Positions 39,801 through 49,000 of a DNA stretch of 64,000 nt are shown one piece after another. Position 1 is the first letter of the stretch, and each line of letters begins with the position of its first letter. Source of the DNA: Campylorhamphus procurvoides (lineage: Eukaryota; Chordata; Aves; Passeriformes; Dendrocolaptidae); contig WBMV01007522.1 in assembly GCA_013396655.1 (NCBI GenBank), positions 231,108-295,107 on the forward strand. The letters run 5' to 3'. The position numbers and the translations under genes are program-made. Under the pieces are notes generated by a model. The model was not told the DNA's origin, did no database searches, and saw only the letters and a list, made by a program, of their open reading frames with translations.

Positions 39801-42800
39801 GCTGTTGGCATCTGTAGTTGTTTAAAAGAGGAGTAAAAGGAAAAAAATCCTATTCCCTTGTCACTCAGGCATTTTGTGTCCTGGCTTTCTTCTAAGCTTG
39901 GACAATGAAGTAGAGATAGTTTCAGTTCATGTATACCAATAAGTAAGTTCCCTGTTGTATTCTCATCTTTTCATTTTTTTATGCCTCAGACAACATGCAA
40001 GTACTGCTTATGTAGTTAAGAATTTGCTTAACCGTTAAACAGAAATTGTCAGCACACTTGTCTGGACCAGGCTTGAGTCTGGACGCCATTAACTGAGCGG
40101 CAGGAAAGAGGCATTCACTAGAACTATCCTCAGGCTGGGCTTCCTTCAGGTACCAAGTGAAAGGAGAGTGGAAATGCTGTGCCGTAAACCAGGAGACCTC
40201 TCACAGCATACAATAAATGTACTACTGTATGCACACCAGCCAGACTCGAGAGGATTCCAGGGGTGGGAGCCCAAAGGATATTTGTTCTCAGAAATCATGG
40301 AATAAAAGGGGTGCAGTGTATGTTGATTTGCTGTGCTTGGGGGAAAAGAGAAGTAGACTAGCTATTTTATTAGCCTTCAGCATTATCTACCAAAGTCCCT
40401 CAGCAGTCAAGTATGCCAGCGTCAAGAGTGAGGAGTGGAGGGAGAATGCTTGAAATACAGAAGATGGGTGAAACCTTTAGTCTGGCAGGGATGTTACGCA
40501 GCCCTGGGACCTCTGCCATGTTGCCCCTTTCCCTCCTGCCACCCAGAGGACGAGGTGATGGCATATGCAGGAGTGAGCAGTAGGGGCTGTGAAAACACCA
40601 CCCATCACCCCTGTATTTTAGAGAAGGCCCAAACATGCCATTACTGTGTTACAGCAAGTCTGGGACAGCCCCGCAAAGGCCACAGCCCTCACTTTGTGTG
40701 CAGGAGACTGAAACATTCTCTGTTCGACCTCCTCCTCCATCCCACAAGCTCCATGGGATGTTGCAGCACCTCTGCCACTTACTTAAGATCAGGTCCTGTC
40801 CAAAGAGGGATATGGAGGCCCCTTGCTGGCTCCTCTCCCAAGCAGCTCCCCACCCACCTCTGCAATCAGGGACTCCCTCCTGCTTTCCATGGAGGCCAAG
40901 TGAAACATGGTTCTTGGATGTGGGGCCACACAGCTGACCGGGCAGCTGGCACATCCTCACGGAGGACCTGCCAGAAAGACTTCATTTCTTGTTAGGATCT
41001 CGGAAAATAAATTCTCCCTGGGTTTCCATCTCAGATGTGATACTGTCTGCCCATGTTTATGCTGGCTAGAAATGTGAGGGGGCCCTGTGCGCCCTGAGCT
41101 GGGGGGGACTTCAGGAGAGCTGGCGTGCAGGGAGTCCTCCAGCACGGCCGCAACACCTGTGGGTTGGCAGGTGAGGGAGACCCAAACCCTCAGCGTGAAC
41201 AGTTTTGCTCAACAGATATTACACAAAGGGCTCTGAAGCAATAACTCATGCTTGCAGCTGTTATAGGGGAGACCTCAGACTTTCCACTGAGTTTGGCATG
41301 AGAGCTCCCTGCAGCGCCAAGCCACAGCAGGGAAAGGGAAAAATGAAAAACTCCCCACAGGATAACAACCCGAGTGGCTTGTGGTCTTAATTCCTTCCTT
41401 TGCAAAACAAACAGCACATGGTGATTGAGGGACCTTTCTGGGATACACATATTCAGACTCTTTCATCCCTCCTTTGCCAAGACTATGAAGAGCTTTGAAA
41501 AAGCTCCCCAAATGTCAGTAGCTACATCTCCTTTCACCTAGTTCTCCATTTCATGTCTTTCAGGTGTACAACTGCAATATCATAACTGTACCATAGAGAG
41601 CTAGGACACCAGGTAGGATTCAGTCTAGCAGCTCAGAAAGCAATTCAACTACCCAAGAACTAGTCTTTGTGCCACTGTGGAAGCCAAAACTGAGAAACAT
41701 GGCATGAATGAAGTTATTAGAAGATTTCAAAGAGTTAGATTTTTACCCAGCACATCCTTGGGCTACTTTGCATAGCACCAGATTTTTGTAACAAACCAAC
41801 TTCTTCAGTTGCATGTCAGTGAGATCCCTTTGCACCAGCAGTGACTTAGCTTTTGTTTGGTGCTTCTTCAAGCAAATAGCAGGTCAATATGCCATGCCCT
41901 GGCTTGCAGGAAGACTGGAGCTTCATCCCAAGCTCTGAATCAGTGGATGACTTTACACAAAGAAGCCAAACCATTAGCATTTTTCTTGTTTCTGTGCTCT
42001 GGTTTTCTTTCTTATAATTGTTGTAGGCGTGGAAAGGAAAAGACCTCTACATGGGCCCTCAGCTTTGTACTGAGGCTTTCTGTGTCGCTTGGGGAAGCTC
42101 CAGCAAATACCTTCTCATAGGTTACCAGCAGCAGCAGATATAAGTAGGAGTGGGACCCATGAACAGCTCTGCCATCGCCCTACAGCACTGCATGACCACA
42201 GGCAGGTCACCTCCCTTCTATGCTTCCCTTCTGAAATTGATCCTCTTTGTTTACCCAGGTGGGCCCTACTCATCCCGCTGCATTGATGCTTCACCTTGCA
42301 CCTTGTCTGAGCAAAACAGGGTGTGTTTCTCATTAGCACATATGAAATACTTGTTTTTAGATACGGGGCTCTGGGTCGACAGTTATGTTTGCATCTATTT
42401 GGTTACAGCTTTGAATATCTCTGTATGCTTGCCATTTCCCATGAATACTAAATGCAGTAAGGCTGCCCTCTTGAAATCATTGGTGAAGTAAAATACAATG
42501 ACTAGAAGATCCTGCAGATAACTGGGCAGCTGCACTGTGTGCCACTGCTTGCAAGTTGCCCATTCCAGAGGAAGGCCGTGCTCTGGCAGGGCTGAAAGGT
42601 GCAGTTTGGCATCTACACTGAGAGGCAGTGGGGCTGATGCTGCTGACATCCACAACCTCTGCCTGCAGGTCTGGGCAGGAGCAGGAGATGAGTTCACGTT
42701 TGAGGAGACTGACCTGTCGCAACAGTGATGGTATCTGAGAAGCAAAGCCTACCATCCTCCTTCAAAGCCACCGAAATGAGGGAGAGCTTCCCTCTTTTAG

Positions 42801-45661
42801 TATGAACTAAACCATTCCAGAGTCATGAAGGTTGCATGGACGTGGAGTGAAGGGCAGCAGGCAGAAAGGAGAGGCCTTGCGCACAAGAATGCGTAAAGAC
42901 AAGACATACACCCCAACTGCAGCATTTTCATGCACATGCTGTCCTAGACCTGGCAGCCATCTAGGCTCCTTAATGGCTGTGGAACCCTAAGGCCTTATGA
43001 ATGAGCAGAGAAAGATGAGACAGGAGTACTTCCCTCCCTGCCCCCCAAAAGGTGGGATATAATAAACAAGCCAGGGGTGGGAATGTGCCCGTGGGGCCAC
43101 AAATTTCTTAAGCTTACTTATCTGCAAGAAGTCAGCATACTATGAAGCCACATTCACAAATGTTAAATACAACATTTTGGAGGTTGTAATGTGACTTTTT
43201 AAACAGCTCATGAAGCAGCAGTGTAGGGCAAGACATGAAGAATAGTTTGTCCCTAATTTCCCAGAAATGTGGTAGCATTCAACTCTCAGAAACCCCAGTT
43301 TCAAATGGAAACAAAACCAGTTACAGTTGAGTCTCTCCCCAGCAGAGGAGATGCATGGCTGGCGAGATGCAAGGCAAGCTTTCTCATGCTCGTACACCAG
43401 GGAGATGGCAGCATGCCATGTCCTAAGCAGGTCACTGTGGCATGATGCTCATGTCACCCTGCCGTGCTGCATTTTCTCCTAAAGCTGCTTCAACTTTGCG
43501 AACAGAACATCCACAGACTGAACACAGCTTAACATGACATCTGCCACATCTCCCCCACTCCCAACACCACCATTACATGTGGAGAGGGCACTATGGCCCC
43601 AAAGGGTAAGAACAGTGCAGCCATGTCATGCCAGCACAGAGTCACAAGGTCCACACACCCCAAGGGCTCAAGGGCACTCTTGCATCTTCCTCTGGGCATG
43701 TTTACTACCTAACTTTATCCTCCACTGGTTCCTGACCTATTTAACACTACTATGACTCATGTGTTAGGGTGGGGAATTGCTATTTACAATAGCAATAAAG
43801 ACAAGTTGTATTTGCATTGATATGCTCATCATAAAGTCTGGAAGACTTGCAAGAAGAGCTGAGTTTGGTCTCACAGGTGATCTCATTGCTTCAGGCTGGG
43901 GTGTAGAACTCTGGCACCCTAAAAATGTGAAAAGTCTACTATGCTATTTCATCACCTAAACAAAACTCCTTTTTGAGTACAAAGTAGGATGTTTCCAAAA
44001 CTCCTCAAAAGGCTGATTACAGACTTCACTCTATTCATACACACTTAATTAGAGAGATGACTAAATGTGGTAAGGAGTGAAATGTGACGCTCACTTTCCC
44101 TCTTTAACAACTCCATTCAAAGGACTTTTTGCACCCATGACTATTAGGCTGGTTTGCCAACCTACACCTAAAGAACATGGTCTGGAGTGAAATAATACCT
44201 CTGCTTTCAGTCATGACATTTATTCTGCATTCATACACTTGCACGAAGTCATAAATTAAAAAAAAAGGCAAAAATTTGTGGTGGTTTTGTATGCTTTTCT
44301 GTTCAGAGATGAGCAAGAGAAAGGCGTTTCTCTTGAGAGAAAGGGAAGAAGGGGTTAAACATCTTCAAAACTAGCTGGGCACAACTGATGTCAGATATTT
44401 GTCTTACAATGGCATCTATTTGCTTTCCCAGCAAGCAGTATATGGATCACTGGGCATTGCATTGTTCCAAGGATAGCAGAAGATGCCACATATTAGGAGA
44501 GGATAGATTTTCTCACTCCTCATTAGATGGAATCCCTCGTTTGTTAAATAACTCCCAACTAGAACCCAATCAGAAACTCCACAAAAAATTTCTGGGTTTT
44601 TTTTTTCACTTAACTGTTGTTTCCTGAGTATCTGTCTGATGGAACTGGCCCAGCTGTACTCTGTGCAGCTTCCTTGTGTCATTGTAATCATGTGTTTTTC
44701 ACTTATGATTAAAAGCAAATCAGCATCATGAAAACTACCACCACCACCTCAATTTTCTGAAAGCCCCTCTTGAGCATTCAGAAAAACTGCAGGTGGGCAA
44801 AAGCAAAAATTCTGAACGTTTTCCTATTTGGCTAATTCAGATTATTATAGATATGATGACTTAGGGCAAAGTTAAGACAAGGACCTGTGAAAATAAAGTC
44901 TGCTAAGTTTAAAAAGAAATTTAATGCTGAACTTCCCAAAAGAGACCTGCTAACTGAAGCTCAGTTCTTATTGTAGGAACACTCAGTTTACACATATTTT
45001 TATTAACAAGAAAGTCTTTGCAGCAGGCTCTGTACTCATTTTCCATGCATTTCCCACTTGTTTTTATGCTGCATGTATATGCAGTAGCCCCATCAGTGCT
45101 CCCACCAGGGAACCCCAGCTGGCCGTGCTGCTGCAGTGGCAGCAGGCAGAGATCCGGCAACACGGTGGATCAGCAGAGGGAAACTTCAAAAATCAGCTCC
45201 AAGCATTTCCAAGTTTGGGGCAGGTTTCAGAAAAGCAATAATGGGCTGTAATACCACAGTGCTTTTAAGCTCCCATCTAAAAGCATAACTTCTGTTATTT
45301 TTACATCTTCTTTGGAGGAAAAAGTCACAAGGCGCTGCCCTCCACTTAGGCACAGGGAGCGTGCAGCTCCGAGAAGCATCACAGCACAGAAATGCAAGTA
45401 CTCACCCGTCATCAGCGTGTAGTAGTTTGGGTAGGAAAGGCTGGGGAAGTCTGGGGTCATGTAATCCACCTTCACCCCCATGTTCACAATGTCCCGAAAG
45501 CCCGGCAGCCCCTCCAGCTCGCTGTCATCGATGTAGTCGAAGCGAAAGCCGTCGAGCAGGAACAGCAGGAGCTTGCGGGGGGTGGAGGGTGCGGCGGGCG
45601 GCGGCAGGAGGGCGAGCAGGGCAGCGGCCAGGAGGGCTGCGGGCAGGCTGCGGCTGCCCAT
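15627..45661 (-). CDS. ENPP6: ENPP6, ectonucleotide pyrophosphatase/phosphodiesterase 6 (8 coding exons, full CDS span)
   Basis: ENPP6 is a GPI-anchored ecto-enzyme that hydrolyses choline-containing glycerophosphodiesters (glycerophosphocholine, lysophosphatidylcholine, sphingosylphosphorylcholine) and releases phosphocholine; in mammals it is known from kidney and newly differentiating oligodendrocytes. CDS join, transcript order: 45661-45406, 34947-34768, 28989-28878, 24640-24499, 23476-23297, 21003-20866, 16784-16661, 15850-15627. The lengths sum to 1,356 nt, giving 451 residues plus TGA (human 440). Layout: signal peptide about 1-26, alkaline-phosphatase-fold phosphodiesterase domain about 30-390, hydrophobic C-terminus about 431-445. 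Metal ligands and catalytic residues seen: D37, S76 (nucleophile, in SLSYPN), N97, D198, H202, D245, H246, H359. These equal human positions plus 5 throughout, so there is no internal indel. The interchain-disulphide cysteine is kept (C417). All introns are GT-AG. Identity was assigned by recognising the human protein, not by a search. Confidence 0.97.
15851..16660 (-). other. ENPP6 intron 7
   Basis: 810 bp, GT-AG. No additional feature recognised. Confidence 0.93.
16661..16784 (-). CDS. ENPP6: ENPP6 coding exon 7 (last metal histidine)
   Basis: Encodes residues 337-377 and the first base of Asp378 (124 nt). The acceptor is tcacccag and the donor gtacaa. Contains [14 protein letters not shown] with metal ligand H359, and a sequon NGT at N346 matching a human N-glycosylation site. 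The split Asp codon joins to exon 8 as G|AT. Confidence 0.97.
18030..18210 (-). mobile_element. CR1 LINE 3' fragment, reverse orientation
   Basis: On the plus strand it reads tggtccaacctccctgccca, then gtcatcttggacaacattgc, then agacagttcttgaatatctc. This is the reverse complement of the same CR1 segment seen at 11.86-12.34 kb. Edges are approximate because the copy is diverged. Confidence 0.88.
20110..20220 (+). mobile_element. MIR-like ancient SINE remnant
   Basis: The segment tttgggccaatcacttagta followed by ctcagtttacttccttagaa matches the conserved MIR pattern 'cttgggcaagtcacttaacc ... ctcagtttcctcatctg'. It is heavily diverged; boundaries are approximate. Confidence 0.5.
20866..21003 (-). 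CDS. ENPP6: ENPP6 coding exon 6
   Basis: Encodes residues 291-336 (138 nt, phase 0 to phase 0). The acceptor is tctttgcag and the donor gtaaaa. Contains the block [20 protein letters not shown], which matches human ENPP6 closely, and the variable segment [13 protein letters not shown] before it. Confidence 0.96.
21004..23296 (-). other. ENPP6 intron 5
   Basis: About 2.3 kb, GT-AG, AT-rich. No further feature recognised. Confidence 0.93.
23297..23476 (-). CDS. ENPP6: ENPP6 coding exon 5 (SDHGMTD metal site)
   Basis: Encodes residues 231-290 exactly (180 nt, phase 0 at both ends). The acceptor is cttcacag and the donor gtaagg. It holds the FSDHGMTDI motif with metal ligands D245 and H246, and the [12 protein letters not shown] stretch that is nearly identical to human. 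A sequon NMS at N265 replaces a human Leu-Asn segment without a sequon. Confidence 0.97.
23477..24498 (-). other. ENPP6 intron 4
   Basis: About 1.0 kb, GT-AG. No further feature recognised. Confidence 0.93.
24499..24640 (-). CDS. ENPP6: ENPP6 coding exon 4 (metal-binding DxxxH motif)
   Basis: Encodes the last base of Cys183 and residues 184-230 (142 nt). The acceptor is cctccag and the donor gtgggt. Contains [12 protein letters not shown] with metal ligand D198 and H202, the most conserved NPP motif, and the tyrosine pair just before it (Y193-Y194; human Tyr-His). A sequon NGS occurs at N184, which human lacks. Confidence 0.95.
24641..28877 (-). other. ENPP6 intron 3
   Basis: About 4.2 kb, GT-AG with the preferred donor. 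Holds a short CR1 tail and a small 12-bp direct duplication (ggtaatctcaga, near 25164-25188). No coding exon is seen. Confidence 0.9.
28361..28414 (+). mobile_element. CR1 LINE 3'-terminal fragment
   Basis: The sequence ttgtaggtcccttccaactg, followed by a pentamer tail (ctattctactctattctata), is the typical CR1 3' terminus. Only the last roughly 55 bp are recognisable. Confidence 0.75.
28878..28989 (-). CDS. ENPP6: ENPP6 coding exon 3
   Basis: Encodes the end of Gly146, residues 147-182 and two bases of codon 183 (112 nt). The acceptor is cctgtag. It carries the cysteine pair C147/C159 ([13 protein letters not shown]), equivalent to human C142/C154. Two donors lie 3 nt apart in the sequence TTgtGgtatgt. 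The gtatgt donor is preferred because it is the better consensus and keeps the exon 3-4 junction the same length as in human. The alternative would end the exon at 28881 and remove one residue. Confidence 0.93.
33080..33150 (-). mobile_element. MIR-like SINE remnant, reverse orientation
   Basis: The stretch gctgagctgaggcactgatg, then gctttgccaaaggtcaccca, resembles the reverse complement of the MIR core ('tgaggctcagagaggttaag ... cttgcccaaggtcacacagc'). Short and diverged. Confidence 0.4.
34195..34300 (-). mobile_element. MIR-like SINE remnant, reverse orientation
   Basis: The sequence acaaatgaggaacagaaagg, followed by ccaagtcccttcaaaagagt and ctgggacctc, parallels reverse-orientation MIR ('acagatgaggaaactgaggc ... 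agtgacttgcccaaggtc'). It sits inside a 127-codon plus-strand frame, which it helps to explain as non-genic. Confidence 0.4.
34768..34947 (-). CDS. ENPP6: ENPP6 coding exon 2
   Basis: Encodes the rest of Gly86, residues 87-145 and the first base of Gly146 (180 nt, phase 1 to phase 1). Starts after acceptor ccccaaag; the donor is gttagt. Contains [14 protein letters not shown] with metal ligand N97. N-glycosylation sequons are at N105 (NVS) and N123 (NGS, in WWNGSEP), both matching human glycosylated positions, plus an additional NVS at N138 that the human protein lacks. Confidence 0.97.
38219..38234. repeat. (TA)8 microsatellite
   Basis: Perfect run of alternating T and A in intron 1, likely to vary in length between individuals. 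Confidence 0.9.
42180..42250 (+). mobile_element. possible MIR-like SINE remnant
   Basis: The segment catgaccacaggcaggtcac, followed by ctcccttctatgcttccctt, resembles the MIR pattern 'tgaccttgggcaagtcactt ... cctcagtttccc'. Weak match. Confidence 0.3.
45406..45661 (-). CDS. ENPP6: ENPP6 coding exon 1 (signal peptide, first metal site, nucleophile)
   Basis: Encodes residues 1-85 and the first base of Gly86. The ATG at 45661-45659 is chosen because it lies in a good Kozak context (gccATGG) and is followed directly by an Ala/Leu-rich signal peptide (about residues 1-26). The family motif LLFLLDGFR then carries metal ligand D37, and [11 protein letters not shown] carries the catalytic serine S76. 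The exon ends ATGACGG with a consensus donor gtgagt at 45405-45400. The signal peptide is about five residues longer than the human one and very GC-rich, as is common for first exons inside bird CpG islands. Confidence 0.97.
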
Positions 45662-46090
45662 GGCAGAGCGGCCGGGGATGTGCGGCAGCTCCGGGCACGG
45701 ACCGGGCACTGCTGTCCCCTCCCGCTCCCGGCGCCGCGTTAAAGCTGCAGCGCTGCCCCCGCCGCGGGCGGGGAGGGCACAGGTTAACTGCGCGCAGATG
45801 ATTAACCTCGAGGTGAGCCAAGAGATCGGGACTTCCCTGCTGCAGGGAAAAGTGCTTCGCAGCGATGGGGAAAACAGGCAGAAGAACAAGTGGAAGCTGT
45901 GAGGAGAGTGGTGTGACACCCCCGAGCGGGGGAGGGCAGTGCCCGCTGTGCGCGACCGGCAGCGCTCCCGTCGGGGCGGCGCAGGGAGGGCTCACACGGA
46001 CGGGATGCTCTCTCTAAACGCGGGTGTTCCATCTCCAGCCACGGGAACGGGCGCTCTCTCCTCGTCTCGCCGGCAGTAGCGTGAGATAAA
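45480..46090. promoter_or_regulatory. CpG island over ENPP6 exon 1 and probable promoter
   Basis: The stretch is visibly rich in CpG and GC compared with the introns on either side, most strongly at 45560-45800 and again at 45920-46080. A GC box (gggcgggg, 45766-45773) lies about 105 bp upstream of the ATG. I see no convincing TATA box on the minus strand. The transcription start and 5' UTR length cannot be placed from sequence alone. The promoter assignment is inference from the position over the first coding exon. Confidence 0.75.
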
Positions 46091-49000
46091 AACCCAGGCT
46101 GAGAGTGAGGCACAGCATCTCCGCAGCTGGGAAGTGCGGTGTGTGTGAGTTGAGGGCCAGTGTTTCGATGGCACCACCAGCTGACCAGGCTCACCTCTGC
46201 ATGGACGCGAGTCCCTGCAAAGGACTCTGTCCTCTCTACTTCCTCTGTGCTGCCCTGAGACTAACCCAGCTCCTGATGCACTAGTAGAGAAATGTAGCCT
46301 GTAGCTAGATTATAAATGATACATCTGTTTTCTGGCTGTTAATATTATTTAGATATTAAATGCTGGATGGTGCCCAATTTCATATTAAAAATGAAAAAAT
46401 GTTCACATTTTAGTCATGAGTCACCACCAGGTTCTCCTTCACAGGAACCTAACTATACCTCTAACACAATGCCAGCACCTGTTGTACACCATAATTGCAT
46501 ATTAACTTGCTTTACTTTATTTGGCTTTGTTTTTCCCAAATAAAAGAATTTCATAGTGTTCATTACATTGTTTCACACACTATGAGAGATGCCCTTTGCA
46601 GATGTTTACACCTGGGGAAAGCTGTGATAGCTGGCTACCAGCCCAGTGTGGACGTCTGAACTTCTGTTTGCTCCTTACAAAGCTCCCAATTGCACATCCA
46701 GCATGTCCAGTTGCCTCTTACCAAACACCAGGCTGATGCAAGCCTGGCAAGATGGCTTGCAGCCTCATTTGCCCCAAACACTTCCTTGACCCTGTGCAAA
46801 CCCCCTTGCGTCCTGGCTTGCCTGTTGCACCACGTTGTACTACAGTGCTGGTGCCCATGAGCCAGAGCTGCTGCCTGCAGGTCACCGCTCCCGGGACATG
46901 GCTGGAGAGGTGCTGTCTCTGCTCTTCTGCCATGGGGCTTCCAGCTCAAGAAAAAAGACGTCCTGCCAAGGGAAGGGGCAGTGGGATTTTCTGTAGGAGG
47001 GAGTAGTTGCAGGCCAGTGAAAGATGATGGAGTGGGAGCCTGCAACCGAGCAGAACTGCTCAGCCCCTTCAGCTGGCTGTGCTTGTGTTCATCTTCTCAG
47101 TAAAATTCCTTATGCTTCCTCCCTTCCAGTGGACTAAATTAATTCCTCATGGATACCTCACTTCTCTGTGACTCACTCAGCTGCTGTTTTTCTTCCCCTT
47201 TTTTTTCCTACCCCCATCCTGGAGCCCAGTACTTGGGACATATCCTCACATAAGCGGTCATATAACATTCTGTTTTTGAAGCCTTGCATTGCTAGCTATC
47301 ATCATCTTGACAACTTTAATTCTGTGTTTTGACTTTTCTTATCTTGCTTGGATTTAGTTCATGTATTTTCTTACAGTGCAGCAGCAATTTTCTCAGCAAA
47401 ATCAACCCAGGGTCATACAGCCATGCTGCACCTCGTGTCAGAGACAGCTGAGCCCTGGGGCCATCCATAAAGCTCCATGCCCAGAAGGACATCTGGACTG
47501 TGATTCCTACTCTGCTACGATGATAACAGGTCCTGGTCCTCTGAGCAGACATTGCCTGGGAGAGCCAGGCGGTACTGGCATGCTCTAGTCTGAACTTTGA
47601 AGGAAAACACACAAATCCTGCCACTCAAGAGAAAGCCACAAGGCTGCGTGACCCCGGCAGCCGGTCTGTGTTCTGAGGGCGTCCCAGCCTGTGCAAGGCT
47701 GCTACTGCCCTGCCCACAGGGGACGAGGCTGCAGCTGCACACCAGGCTGCTGGGCGACGTGACAGCCTGGGCAGTGCTGTGGGCAGCTGCCTGCCCGAGG
47801 GACAGCACGTGCTGTGTGTCATACCTGTAGAGAGTCACCACATTGCTCGGCCATCTCCAGACTCAGAGGGGTCCCAGCTGGGGATCTGCTCCTTCATCCA
47901 CCTCCTGAAGGGAATATGCGTGTCCTCTTTCTGCTGCCCCTTTCTGGCCTTCCAGGATGGGATATGGCCCTGCAAAACCTATGCTGAGAGACAGCACTTC
48001 TACCAGTGCTTAGAGCAGATTTTCACTAAAGTAAAAACTGTATCTTACGGCCTTGGAGCCACCTGTAATATGGCCAAGCCACTGTGATAATTTATTATGT
48101 CCATACTTATGCTGAACTCAGAAACATGTCCAGAAATGGGGAGGGAAATACTATTGTGCACCTCTTGGCAAACCCATGAGGACCTTCACATTGATGGCTT
48201 GTCTTGTCTGCTAATGGGTTGCCTCTGGGCTTACCAGCAGAGCTCAGCAGAAACAACAGCTGCTGCCCGTGAAGAAATGAGACAATAAAGGAAAGACAAT
48301 AAAGTGTCCAAGATGGACTCCCACCTTCAAAGGATGACCAGGTTTTAGAGGTGGTTAGGCCAAGGAGCCAGGCTTTCATCATGAGATGATAGAAAATATA
48401 CATCTCCCTAACATTTCATGGCATTAAGAAATAATGCCTTACTTTCCAAAGGTTGAAATCTTCTAGTCAACAGCTCCTAAGAGAAAGCTCTGCCCGAAAT
48501 GACACAGTGGTCTGAGGGACAATTGGCGCAAGATAGCAGAATTCAAGGTCTGCTTTAAGAATTGGAGGTTCACAGGTTAACACTCAACAAATAACAGAAG
48601 CCTAAGGCCTGATAGGGGTTAAAGGACTAGTGAGCCAAGTAACCATGATGCTGTATAATACCAACTTGTGTTTTGACAGACAATCCCCCTGAAGAGTGGG
48701 ACTGGAGCCAAACAGTCTAGCTTGGCAGAGACAGACCCTAGCAATATATTTCATCCTTGCCAAGCAATGTTGATTTGCTTTGGTTCGCATTCATTTGTAA
48801 GCACCCTGTCTGCACAAAGCCCCAGATGGCTGTGGAGACTCCAGCACAACAATATTTTGATACAAATGCTCTTACAAAAGCTATCAGAGCTTGAGCTGGT
48901 GTCCAGGGACAGCAGTCCTCACTAGTTAGTTGTTAGACTGGTTTTAGAAAGAAGCATGCATAAAGGAAAGAAAATCCCTCAGCTCAATTTGTACATAAGA

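Larger units (their letters stand above)
34948..45405 (-). other. ENPP6 intron 1
   Basis: About 10.5 kb, GT-AG, the largest intron. Contains an (AT)n microsatellite, a possible MIR-like remnant near 42.2 kb and no recognisable coding exon. Long first introns often hold enhancers, but none can be identified here. Confidence 0.93.

Noticed and set aside
40435..40995. 186-aa plus-strand open frame in ENPP6 intron 1
   Set aside because: No domain or conservation evidence; several other long frames overlap it on both strands, as expected for a stop-poor GC-rich patch.
45361..45902. Long plus-strand frames (146, 116 and 109 aa) over the ENPP6 first exon
   Set aside because: They are antisense shadows of exon 1 in a CpG island with few AT-rich stop codons; composition is Gly/Ala/Arg low complexity.
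45662..45919. Upstream extension of the ENPP6 frame (a 230-aa open frame begins at 45919)
   Set aside because: The ATG at 45661 has the better Kozak context and sits directly before a signal peptide; the upstream extension would bury the signal peptide and has no family counterpart.
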